NCBI GenBank assembly: GCA_017404585.1
Contig: JAFRCB010000170.1
Span: 1-11,467, forward strand
DNA length: 11,467 bases
Source: Lachnospiraceae bacterium
GTDB lineage: Bacteria; Bacillota; Clostridia; Lachnospirales; Lachnospiraceae
Reading direction: 5' to 3'
Shown here: positions 5,716-11,467 of the stretch, in pieces
Position numbering within the stretch: the first letter of the stretch is position 1
Layout of the letters: each line of letters begins with the position of its first letter
Position numbers and translations under genes: made by a program
Notes under the pieces: model-generated
Told to the model about the DNA's origin: nothing
The model's input: the letters and a program-made list of their open reading frames with translations, nothing else
Database searches by the model: none

Positions 5716-6012
5716 ATGAATCCATGCGCTGACACCCGTGTTGATCCCCGCCGGCTAATCTGCGTCCGCTTTGACGGCATTGTCAACGGGCAGAGGCATG
5801 AAAATGAGGTCCAGGGCAGTCACCCTTACCCGATGCCCACCAAACTTCCGAGCTTCTATCAGATCACGCTGCATGTCGATGACGAGTCGGTCGTCGCCTC
5901 GTACGGCAGGACCTACGGCTTCGAAGTGTTCGAGCTGGATGCCCCGGACGATGAGTGGGCAGAAAAGATCATAGAGCGCGCTGACTCGATCCGTCAGCGC
6001 AAGTTCAATTAG
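5716..6012 (+). CDS. Hypothetical protein, 98 residues
   Basis: I do not recognise this protein. The frame from the ATG at 5716 has strongly G/C-ending codons, clearly unlike the A+T-rich DNA before it, which supports real coding. It begins MNPCADTRVDPRRLICVRFDG and includes VNGQRHENEV and ASYGRTYGFEVFELD. It ends with an acidic helix-like part (APDDEWAEKIIERADSIRQ). No signal peptide or membrane segment is seen. The frame is open upstream to 5548, but that part is low-complexity and overlaps small gene A, so the later ATG is preferred despite a weak GGGG-type ribosome binding site. A strong terminator follows. It is the only + strand gene inside the cluster. It could be a complete small protein or the remnant of a larger one. 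Confidence 0.65.
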   Translation: MNPCADTRVDPRRLICVRFDGIVNGQRHENEVQGSHPYPMPTKLPSFYQITLHVDDESVVASYGRTYGFEVFELDAPDDEWAEKIIERADSIRQRKFN

Positions 6013-6025
6013 AGCAGTATGAAAA

Positions 6026-6066
6026 CAGGGCTGCAATTCAGGTTTGAACTGCAGCCCTGATTTGTT
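6026..6066 (+). terminator. Rho-independent terminator of the hypothetical gene
   Basis: CAGGGCTGCA (6026-6035) pairs perfectly with TGCAGCCCTG (6050-6059), a 10-bp GC-rich stem. The loop contains an extra TTCA/TGAA pairing, and ATTTGTT follows. It starts 13 bases after the stop at 6012. Confidence 0.85.
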
Positions 6067-6124
6067 GACTTGTGGCGGTCATTTTCTTCTTACGCCCGCG
6101 GTTTCGACTGCTGAGCGATGTAGA

Positions 6125-6380
6125 GGGCAGTCGCTTACAATGAAATCAACTTTTATCGACTGAAAATAAGAATGCAGGCTTTCAGTCTTCTTAGTTCAAA
6201 ACATCGCTTCATGACTGCCCGGGGAGTATAGCGGGCAGTAGATTTCAATCAAATCAACTTTTATCAACTGAAAATTTGAATGCAGGCTTTCAGTCATCTT
6301 AGTTCAAAACGTCGCTTCATGACTGCCCAAGTATCATAGGGGGCAGTAGCGTTCAGAGAAATCTCGTTTGAGCTACTGCC
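6125..6380. repeat. 108-bp tandem repeat array: two full copies and a divergent third
   Basis: Units begin with GGGCAGT at 6125, 6233 and 6341, exactly 108 bases apart. Copies one and two match at 93 of 108 positions by my count, with most differences in the last 12 bases. The third copy follows the same phase for about 25 bases, then diverges and closes as a hairpin (GGCAGTAGC at 6342-6350 with GCTACTGCC at 6372-6380). Each full unit contains ACTGAAA...TTTCAGT, a 7-8 bp stem. At each unit junction ACTGCCC...GGGCAGT can form another 7-bp stem. It is not protein-coding, because frames differ in stops between copies. It may be a structured RNA, a set of binding sites or a miniature repetitive element. 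Confidence 0.85.
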
Positions 6381-6553
6381 AGTTTAAATCTGGGTATAAG
6401 TAGCCTTACCATCACCAATTATCAAAATTAATAAAGGTGACTGCTTTTAAGCAGGCTATTTTCAGTAACCTGTCAGCGGATTTATTTAAAGGTGAGCTAG
6501 TGTGACTGCCTTTGGTATATGATTCAACCCTCGTAGTGCACTGTATATGTATG

Positions 6554-7495
6554 TTATTTTACAAAATCGACTGCTGGTTTCTTGATTCTGATCGGCACCC
6601 CGCACACCATGCGCACCACGATATCCGCCCGCGATGCCAAAAGGCACGCGAGCCGGCCAGCTTTCTCCCGCCATTCGCGTTCCGCTGCGGACAGCGGGAT
6701 CACGCCCGCGCCCACTTCTGTCTGCGTAATCGCATGACAGCCGGATAGTTTTTCAACCAGCTCAGCCACGTCTAAATCAGGTCTCTCCCGAAGGAGCTCC
6801 TGCACTTCGAAAGCGGCTTCAGCCTCCGGCATTTCCAAAGTATTCAGCACATAGTCTCTCTTTCCGGAAGCCATGGGGCCTGTCACATATACATGCAGCC
6901 TGTCCTGAGCAATCATTTCTTTCACATTTACTTCTGCACACTTCAGAGCCTCATGCTCCGCAGTCTCATATCTGACAGTGTTCACCGGCAGCTCTCCTTT
7001 CACCGCACACGGTATTCCGCATACGACCTCCACCACGTTATCCGCCTTCTCCGCAATTTTCATGTGAAGGTCTGCGAGCATCTCCATAGACTCACGCGTC
7101 CCGACATCATATGTACCCCCGTCCGAGAAGAGGTCGCCCGTCACGATCGTCACGCTGGATGCGGTTTTGCAAATCCTATCCACCCCGGAAAGCACAGCAG
7201 CAGCTCCGCCGCCCTCGGGGCTGAATAATTCATTTGCCGCAAGATTGGGCAGGTCCTCGATCAGCACGTTCCAATCCGCCTCCGGGGTCAGACCAGTCAG
7301 ATCCCGGGACCGCTCTACCGTTGAGAAGCCTTTTCCCGCGCGGAGAGCCCGGTGCCTTGCAATCCGCTCCTCTGCCTCTGCGCCGAAGGGCTCCATAGTC
7401 GCTATATAGATTTTCTCTCCAGGCAGGGACATCACGATGTCCTCTGCATATTCGCTCTTGCCGCTCGCCGCGGCACCGATCACAAGATTTAACAC
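6554..7495 (-). CDS. cobU: Tandem CobU-like protein (adenosylcobinamide kinase / guanylyltransferase family)
   Basis: CobU phosphorylates adenosylcobinamide and transfers GMP to it, activating it for joining with the lower ligand. This 313-residue protein holds two related segments, against one domain of about 180 residues in classical CobU. Segment one (1-167) has P-loop GAAASGKS (7-14), YIATMEPF, and RIARHRALR with the expected guanylylated His (His48). The usual EVG.GIVP stretch is replaced by TGDLFSDGGTYDVG. Segment two (about 200-306) has a P-loop-like GPMASGKR (206-213, Arg in place of Ser/Thr). It keeps TEVGAGVIP (259-267) and GRLACLLASRADIVVRMVCGVP, but lacks the ATMEPF/HRALR part. 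The start is GTG at 7495, directly after the cbiA TAA, with AGGAAAGG upstream in cbiA. Bifunctional activity is inferred, not shown. Confidence 0.85.
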   Translation of the reverse strand: MLNLVIGAAASGKSEYAEDIVMSLPGEKIYIATMEPFGAEAEERIARHRALRAGKGFSTVERSRDLTGLTPEADWNVLIEDLPNLAANELFSPEGGGAAAVLSGVDRICKTASSVTIVTGDLFSDGGTYDVGTRESMEMLADLHMKIAEKADNVVEVVCGIPCAVKGELPVNTVRYETAEHEALKCAEVNVKEMIAQDRLHVYVTGPMASGKRDYVLNTLEMPEAEAAFEVQELLRERPDLDVAELVEKLSGCHAITQTEVGAGVIPLSAAEREWREKAGRLACLLASRADIVVRMVCGVPIRIKKPAVDFVK

Positions 7496-9139
7496 TTATT
7501 TCAGCCTTTCCTGTATCTTATCTGCATACTCCCGGCACGCTCGTACGAACCGCTCCGCCAGCGGCACATCCCCGCCAAGCTCAAGGTGAGGATACCCCGC
7601 ATACAAGCGATCGTTCACCACGCAGCATTTCCAATTTCTGCCATCATACTTGCGGGCTGTGAGACCGTCCCCGCACTCTGTGCTGTCCCAGTGGTGGAAC
7701 TCATGGGCCGGAACCGGCTCGCTTGCCCGAAACAGCAGGCTGTCAGCCTCCGCAGTCAGGGTCACATAGCCGAACCGCACAAGGCGCGGCGTCCGTACCG
7801 ACTCACCGGTCAGCGCACCGACCATCGGATAGACGTGTCCATCTGATCCTTCCAGTTTTTCCTGCAAATACATAAAGCCCCCGCACTCAGCCACCGTCGG
7901 CAGACCTTTCTCTATCGCCTCACGTACATCGCGCAGCATCTCCTTATTGGCGAAGAGCTCCGCCGCATAGTTTTCAGGATAGCCGCCTCCGAGATAGAGC
8001 CCGCTAATTTCCGCGGGCAGACAGTGGTCACGCAGCGGACTAAAGGGCAAGAGCTCCGCGCCTGCCCGACGCAGCGCGTCGAGAGATGACTCATAGTAGA
8101 AGGAAAATGCTTCGTCGTGGGCGACAGCGATGCGGCATATTCTCCGGGAAATTTTGCGGTCACTGTCGCTGAATTCGGTCTCGTTTGCGTTCAGTATTGC
8201 TGCCCCTAATCCTTGCTCTTCAGTGTCATCTATGTCAGACACAGCTACATTCCCTGCCAGACTTTCTGAAGCCACATCCGCGCCATGCATCTTTATCCAA
8301 ACTATTTCCTCACCGAATACATTTTCCTGACCTGTCACGCTTTCCACAGAATTCATGCACGCAAGGATCTGGTCAATTTCCACCGTCTCCTCCATGCGCG
8401 CCGCAATAGCCTCAAATCTGCTTCTGAATTCAGGTATCTCATCCGCCATCAGAAGTCCCAGGTGGCGGCTTTCCACCTTGGCTTCCTCCATTCTCGGCAG
8501 ATATCCGAAGACCGGAATCCCGCACTCCCTCTCAATGATCAGTCGCAGATGATCAAAAAGAGCTGCGCTGCACTCATTCAGAATAACTCCGGTGATGTGA
8601 TTCTCCGGTCGGAAATTCATAAGCCCGCAGATCTCGGCAGCCAGCGTGGCGCTCTGCCCTCGCGGCTTTACGACCAGAATGACCGGCGTTCTAAGCAGCT
8701 TTGCGACCTCGTAAGCGCTGGCCTCCGTTGTCCCGCCGATGCCGTCATAGAAGCCCATCGCACCCTCGATGACCGCCAAAGGCTGTTCTGATTTGCCGAT
8801 ACCCGAAGAACTCTCCGACCCCTGCACAGCCGACTCCTGATTTCTTCCTTTTAAACCGAAAGCGAAATCATCGAAGTCTCCTGATGTTTCCTGAAGGATA
8901 TCTGCACCTTCTTTTCCGGAGAATTCTCGCAGAACGCCTCTCTGTCCCAGCAGAAAAAGGTCCAGATTGCGGCACGGCACACCAAGGACCCGAGTGTGGA
9001 ACATGGGATCGATGTAGTCGGGGCCGCATTTGAAAGACCTCACCGCGATATTTCGTTTTTTTAAGGCCATGAGAAGCCCCGCGGTGACGATCGTCTTTCC
9101 GCTCCCGCTGCCCATGGCGGCAATCATAACACTACGCAT
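7496..9139 (-). CDS. cbiA: Cobyrinic acid a,c-diamide synthase (glutamine-hydrolysing)
   Basis: This enzyme amidates side chains a and c of cobyrinic acid in the cobalt-early pathway. From the ATG at 9139 the protein has 547 residues. P-loop GSGSGKT lies at 10-16, followed by KCGPDYIDPMFH (38-48) and VIEGAMGFYDG (123-133). The glutamine amidotransferase half contains YLGGGYPE, the nucleophile in AECGGFMYL (Cys419) and the catalytic His in AGYPHLEL (about His518). The family is usually near 460 residues. The excess lies in two polar Ser/Glu-rich insertions, about 83-118 and 262-332. The start is uncertain. 9139 matches the family N-terminus but has only a weak GGGTG site. The frame is open to an ATG at 9202, and a TAGGA there better suits starts at 9193-9196. 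It is the middle gene of cbiET-cbiA-cobU. Confidence 0.94.
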   Translation of the reverse strand: MRSVMIAAMGSGSGKTIVTAGLLMALKKRNIAVRSFKCGPDYIDPMFHTRVLGVPCRNLDLFLLGQRGVLREFSGKEGADILQETSGDFDDFAFGLKGRNQESAVQGSESSSGIGKSEQPLAVIEGAMGFYDGIGGTTEASAYEVAKLLRTPVILVVKPRGQSATLAAEICGLMNFRPENHITGVILNECSAALFDHLRLIIERECGIPVFGYLPRMEEAKVESRHLGLLMADEIPEFRSRFEAIAARMEETVEIDQILACMNSVESVTGQENVFGEEIVWIKMHGADVASESLAGNVAVSDIDDTEEQGLGAAILNANETEFSDSDRKISRRICRIAVAHDEAFSFYYESSLDALRRAGAELLPFSPLRDHCLPAEISGLYLGGGYPENYAAELFANKEMLRDVREAIEKGLPTVAECGGFMYLQEKLEGSDGHVYPMVGALTGESVRTPRLVRFGYVTLTAEADSLLFRASEPVPAHEFHHWDSTECGDGLTARKYDGRNWKCCVVNDRLYAGYPHLELGGDVPLAERFVRACREYADKIQERLK

Positions 9140-9266
9140 TTTTACACCCGTTGATAACCCAGATCTTTTCCTGCCGGAGACTGAAGAGCGCATCACCGCC
9201 ATATCCTACCGGAGCGGACGAAAATACCATGCGAAGTCTATTGGCAGAAGCACGCATCTCCGCCAT
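9132..9266 (-). other. 44-codon open frame across the cbiET-cbiA junction
   Basis: An ATG at 9266, just after the cbiET stop, opens a frame beginning MAEMRASANRLRM. It ends with TAG overlapping the cbiA ATG at 9139 by 8 bases. A GGTGAG lies close before the ATG. It could be a coupling leader for cbiA, or simply spacer. No family is recognised. It begins inside one copy of an imperfect direct repeat, and the longer cbiA start at 9202 lies in the other. Confidence 0.2.
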
Positions 9267-9274
9267 ATCTCACC
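9181..9274. repeat. Imperfect 30-bp direct repeat, 64 bases apart, between cbiET and cbiA
   Basis: Bases 9181-9210 and 9245-9274 match at 24 of 30 positions. The core, CCGCCATATC, includes the possible ATG at 9202 in one copy and the ATG at 9266 in the other. A small duplication here explains why the cbiA start is ambiguous. Confidence 0.6.
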
Positions 9275-10523
9275 CGCAGATCACATACACCGGATTCAGG
9301 GACTTCATCATATGAACACTTCCGACCGCCTCCGCGCGGCTCACAGAAATCAGAGATATGTCCGCCTCGCGTCCGAGGGAGGAAAGGACTCGTCCGGCCT
9401 CCGTGAGAGTCTCCAACGTAACAGCTGTCAGGCAGATCCTAACATCCGGATTTTTCTTCACTGCTGCCCGGATGATCTCCTCAAGATTTCCGCGGCTCCC
9501 GCCGATAAAAATCCGATCCGGCGTGGGAAGCTCCACGAGCGCCTCCGGTGCCGTCCCGCAGATGACCTCTAGATTCCATGCGCAAAAATGCTCCCGGTTT
9601 TTCCTGAGCAGGTCGCATGCCTCGGGGAGACACTCGATCGCGTACACGCGTCTTGCCGTGCGGGAGAGCTCCACGCTCACACTGCCCGTTCCCGCTCCGA
9701 CATCCCATACGATGTCTCCCGGCCGGGTGCCCATTTTCGCGAGCAGAACAGCGCGCACTTCCATCTTGGTCATCGGCACGTTACCCCGGATAAACGCGTC
9801 ATCCGAAATGCCATACCGCGGACCCTCATAGCAAGGCGCAGCCTCACAAAGCACGACAGACATCTGAGCAAATGTCCTCCCCGCAAATTCCTCCGCCTTC
9901 CCCCTGGAAATCTTTTCCGCATCCCCATAAGAGAGGTTTTGGCCTACGATCATTGGGAGGCTCCCAAGTCCCGCCCGGCACAGATCCTCCGCGATTTGAG
10001 CAGGCGTATATTTTCCCCCTGTCAGGAAAAACACATCCTTTCCCTGCATGACCTCATACACTGCGTCGCAGTCATGCCCGTGGGCGGAAACCAGGCGAAA
10101 ATCCTGCCACGGCCTCCCGATTTTTGCCGCAAAGTACTGCAGGGATGATATCCCCGGCAGAATTTCTGTCTCATATTTTCTGTCCGGATTCTCCGCCCTC
10201 AGCTCCTCGATCATCCTGATGAGCCTTGCGGTGCCGGAATAAAAGCCGCTGTCTCCGCTCAGCAGAAGTGCTACATTTTTTTCTTTTGCGTCCGAACCGG
10301 TCAGTACCTCACCATCAACACCGGTCTTTTCAGCGTCCCTGAGAATCTGCGCGATGATGTCAGGTTTGTGGGCGGATATGCATTTGCCCTCATACCGCCC
10401 CGGCAGACCTTCCACGAGACGCTTAGCTCCGATGATCAGGTCACAGATCTCCAGTTTTTCAGTTGCGCAAAGTGTCTGTGTGCCCATGCTGCCACAGCCG
10501 GCACCGATCAGATATATTTTCAT
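9270..10523 (-). CDS. cbiET: Fused cobalt-precorrin-7 C5-methyltransferase and cobalt-precorrin-6B C15-methyltransferase (decarboxylating)
   Basis: This 417-residue protein joins CbiE and CbiT, as in aerobic CobL. The CbiE half (about 1-235) is a tetrapyrrole methylase with MKIYLIGAGCGS at the start, LLLSGDSGFYSGT (about 87-99) and LPGISSLQYFAAKIG (122-136). The CbiT half (about 240-417) opens with GISDDAFIRGNVPMTK and has the SAM-binding motif VWDVGAGTGSVSVEL (272-286), then IFIGGSRGNLEEI. The two halves methylate C5 and C15 and remove the acetate carboxyl at C12. ATG 10523 is chosen because AAGGAA lies about 8 bases before it and the protein starts as the family does. The frame open to 10556 has no better start. 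It is the first gene of a - strand operon and is divergent from the TetR-type gene. Confidence 0.95.
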   Translation of the reverse strand: MKIYLIGAGCGSMGTQTLCATEKLEICDLIIGAKRLVEGLPGRYEGKCISAHKPDIIAQILRDAEKTGVDGEVLTGSDAKEKNVALLLSGDSGFYSGTARLIRMIEELRAENPDRKYETEILPGISSLQYFAAKIGRPWQDFRLVSAHGHDCDAVYEVMQGKDVFFLTGGKYTPAQIAEDLCRAGLGSLPMIVGQNLSYGDAEKISRGKAEEFAGRTFAQMSVVLCEAAPCYEGPRYGISDDAFIRGNVPMTKMEVRAVLLAKMGTRPGDIVWDVGAGTGSVSVELSRTARRVYAIECLPEACDLLRKNREHFCAWNLEVICGTAPEALVELPTPDRIFIGGSRGNLEEIIRAAVKKNPDVRICLTAVTLETLTEAGRVLSSLGREADISLISVSRAEAVGSVHMMKSLNPVYVICG

Positions 10524-10649
10524 TATCTTTTCCTTATAAATCCATGTGTTACGCAAATTACAGCTGGCTCAGTAAAAAACTCCCTGAAAGGGCAATGAAG
10601 ATTTTTATTACTATCAGTTACTTTCTTTTACTTTCCTGTATCTTTATTT

Positions 10650-10678
10650 ACTTTATATTTGATTCTTTCGTCTGTCAA
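10650..10678 (-). promoter_or_regulatory. Candidate sigma-A promoter of the cbiET-cbiA-cobU operon
   Basis: On the - strand a perfect TTGACA (10678-10673) is followed after 17 bases by TAAAGT (10655-10650). TATAAA at 15-base spacing is an alternative -10. Transcription would begin near 10643 and give a leader of about 120 nt before cbiET. Confidence 0.6.
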
Positions 10679-10708
10679 TCTATCCGTGCGAGCCGTAAAA
10701 GCGCTGCG

Positions 10709-10737
10709 TTGCCTTATCCTTCTTCCGGACGTATAAT
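10709..10737 (+). promoter_or_regulatory. Candidate sigma-A promoter of the TetR-type regulator
   Basis: TTGCCT at 10709-10714 and a perfect TATAAT at 10732-10737 are separated by 17 bases, the preferred spacing. Transcription would begin near 10744. Confidence 0.7.
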
Positions 10738-10750
10738 AATGAGGTGACCC

Positions 10751-10766
10751 CTTAAGTGCACTTTAG
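10751..10766. promoter_or_regulatory. Candidate operator of the TetR-type regulator
   Basis: CTTAAGTGCACTTTAG contains the perfect 10-bp palindrome AAGTGCACTT, extended with one mismatch. It lies just after the predicted transcription start and before the ribosome binding site, where bound repressor could block its own gene. The sequence CTAAAGTGC, which equals one arm, occurs again at 11377-11385. Confidence 0.5.
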
Positions 10767-10780
10767 TGAGGAGAGCCGGT

Positions 10781-11332
10781 ATGAGCGACCGCACCAAACT
10801 TTGGATCGCCGATAAGATGAAGTCTTTAATGGCTAAAAAATCACTCGATAAGATCCGGGTGACTGAAATATGCCGGGAAGCGCAGATCGAAAGGCCGACA
10901 TTTTACTATCATTTCAGGGACAAATACGACCTGGTAGCATGGATATTTGTCCATAACACACTTGATCTCGATGTCATTGATGTGAATTCCGCCGCTGACA
11001 ATATCCGAAGTATGAAACAGGAATATCTCTTTTATAAGCGGGCTTACGAAGATAAGTCACAGAACGAACTGTGGATGTATATGCACGATTATTTCGTGGA
11101 ACAGTATTCCGGAACGGCCAGAAAAATTCTCGGAACAGATACACTGGATGAACAACTTCGCTACAGCATCCGCATGTACTGTTACGGTGCGGTGTGGATG
11201 TCCAGAGAATGGATCCTGAACGATAATACGACCCCCGCGGAGACCGTAATACAGATGATGTTCAACACGATGCCGCAGTCACTCAGAGATATCTATTTCA
11301 GCAGACCGGATCGTCATGAATCCGCGCAATAA
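10781..11332 (+). CDS. TetR/AcrR-family transcriptional regulator
   Basis: This is a 183-residue DNA-binding regulator. The N-terminal helix-turn-helix (about residues 24-50) reads KIRVTEICREAQIERPTFYYHFRDKYDL, close to the TetR-type consensus, with the characteristic TFYYHF recognition helix. The C-terminal ligand domain is the short all-helical kind seen in DhaS-like regulators (MYCYGAVWMSREWIL near 130-145). ATG 10781 is chosen because GAGGAG lies seven bases before it. The frame also opens with a GTG at 10766, which would place that site inside the coding part. The gene is divergent from cbiET, so control of the cobalamin operon is possible but unproven. Self-control through the AAGTGCACTT palindrome is plausible. 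The ligand is unknown. Confidence 0.9.
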   Translation: MSDRTKLWIADKMKSLMAKKSLDKIRVTEICREAQIERPTFYYHFRDKYDLVAWIFVHNTLDLDVIDVNSAADNIRSMKQEYLFYKRAYEDKSQNELWMYMHDYFVEQYSGTARKILGTDTLDEQLRYSIRMYCYGAVWMSREWILNDNTTPAETVIQMMFNTMPQSLRDIYFSRPDRHESAQ

Positions 11333-11345
11333 TTGCGCACAAAAA

Positions 11346-11359
11346 GCAGCCCCGGCTGC
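11346..11359 (+). terminator. Short GC-rich hairpin after the TetR-type gene
   Basis: GCAGCC and GGCTGC form a 6-bp stem around a 2-base loop soon after the stop at 11332. There is no T-run after it, so it is at best a weak or Rho-assisted terminator. Confidence 0.3.
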
Positions 11360-11376
11360 AGCTTCCGACCTTTCAC

Positions 11377-11385
11377 CTAAAGTGC
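11377..11385. promoter_or_regulatory. Possible second half-site for the TetR-type regulator
   Basis: CTAAAGTGC is a 9-base match to the reverse complement of the operator at 10751-10766. It is followed by CGTATACTT, giving a loose AAGT...ACTT inverted pair. It could control a gene beyond the right edge. Confidence 0.25.
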
Positions 11386-11414
11386 CGTATACTTCTTTCA
11401 GCCACATAATTCTT

Positions 11415-11461
11415 ACAAAACATGAGAATTGTAATATTTTATTACAATTCTCATGTTTTGT
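11415..11461. repeat. Perfect 22-bp inverted repeat with a 3-base loop
   Basis: The arms are 11415-11436 and 11440-11461, fully complementary around TTT. Each arm starts ACAAAACATGAGAATTG, A+T-rich, and the right arm ends in TTTTGT. It could be a bidirectional terminator between the TetR-type gene and the next gene, or the centre or end of a small palindromic element. The window ends six bases later. Confidence 0.85.
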
Positions 11462-11467
11462 TAGTGG

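Larger units (their letters stand above)
6013..6553. other. 541-base non-coding interval between convergent genes
   Basis: No gene is seen on either strand. The interval holds the terminator of the 5716-6012 gene, a 108-bp tandem repeat array and further short inverted repeats with ACTGCC/GGCAGT cores up to about 6510, for example CTGCTTTTAAGCAG near 6440. It is more A+T-rich than the surrounding genes. The flanking genes converge, so it carries 3' ends rather than promoters for either neighbour. Confidence 0.7.
10524..10780. other. Divergent control region between cbiET and the TetR-type gene
   Basis: These 257 bases hold back-to-back promoters and one palindromic operator candidate. The cbiET leader would be about 120 nt long. 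It contains a 4-bp CCCT/AGGG hairpin followed by AGTTTTTT (near 10572-10595), a weak attenuator candidate. I found no cobalamin riboswitch core here. Confidence 0.55.

Noticed and set aside
6125..6380. CRISPR array
   Set aside because: The unit is 108 bp and is itself conserved throughout, with no short repeat alternating with unique spacers and no cas genes.
8285..8791. 168-codon + strand frame opposite cbiA
   Set aside because: It is antisense to conserved CbiA sequence, with no ribosome binding site and no family signal.

Overview
This 11.5 kb window looks like chromosomal DNA of an anaerobic Gram-positive bacterium of the class Clostridia (Bacillota). The evidence is an oxygen-independent cobalamin (vitamin B12) gene set (CbiE/T, CbiA, CbiB, CbiP names and fusions), strong GGAGG-type ribosome binding sites, GTG starts, tight gene packing and roughly half G+C. 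I cannot name the genus from sequence alone.

Layout. The right end carries a TetR-type regulator on the + strand (10781-11332). It is divergent from a first cobalamin block on the - strand: cbiET fusion (10523-9270), cbiA (9139-7496) and an unusual double-domain CobU-like protein (7495-6554). The middle (about 4440-6550) is different. It holds a 108-bp tandem repeat array rich in inverted repeats (6125-6380), a 98-residue hypothetical gene on the + strand (5716-6012) with a strong terminator, and a compact - strand module. That module has two paralogous small proteins (5557-5378 and 5202-5005) and an ECF-type sigma factor (5008-4520) coupled to the second one by an ATGA overlap, and it ends in a terminator. 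The left part is a second cobalamin block on the - strand: cbiB (4363-3336, split by a frameshift at an 8-base homopolymer), cobD (3226-2117), cbiP (2012-369) and the first 30 codons of cobO/cobA (92-1, running off the window).

How the genes work together. CbiET methylates and decarboxylates the late corrin ring. CbiA amidates side chains a and c, and CobO adenosylates the cobalt. CbiP amidates b, d, e and g. CobD makes aminopropanol phosphate from threonine phosphate, and CbiB attaches it. CobU phosphorylates and guanylylates the product for joining to the lower ligand. The early ring genes and cobS/cobT are not in this window.

Most worth a second look: the cbiB frameshift, which sits exactly on an in-frame U_UUU_UUU heptamer; the sigma factor with its duplicated small-protein genes, including duplicated leader sequences; the 108-bp repeat array; the tandem CobU protein with complementary motif losses; and a possible long-range stem or terminal inverted repeat in the cbiP-cobO spacer.
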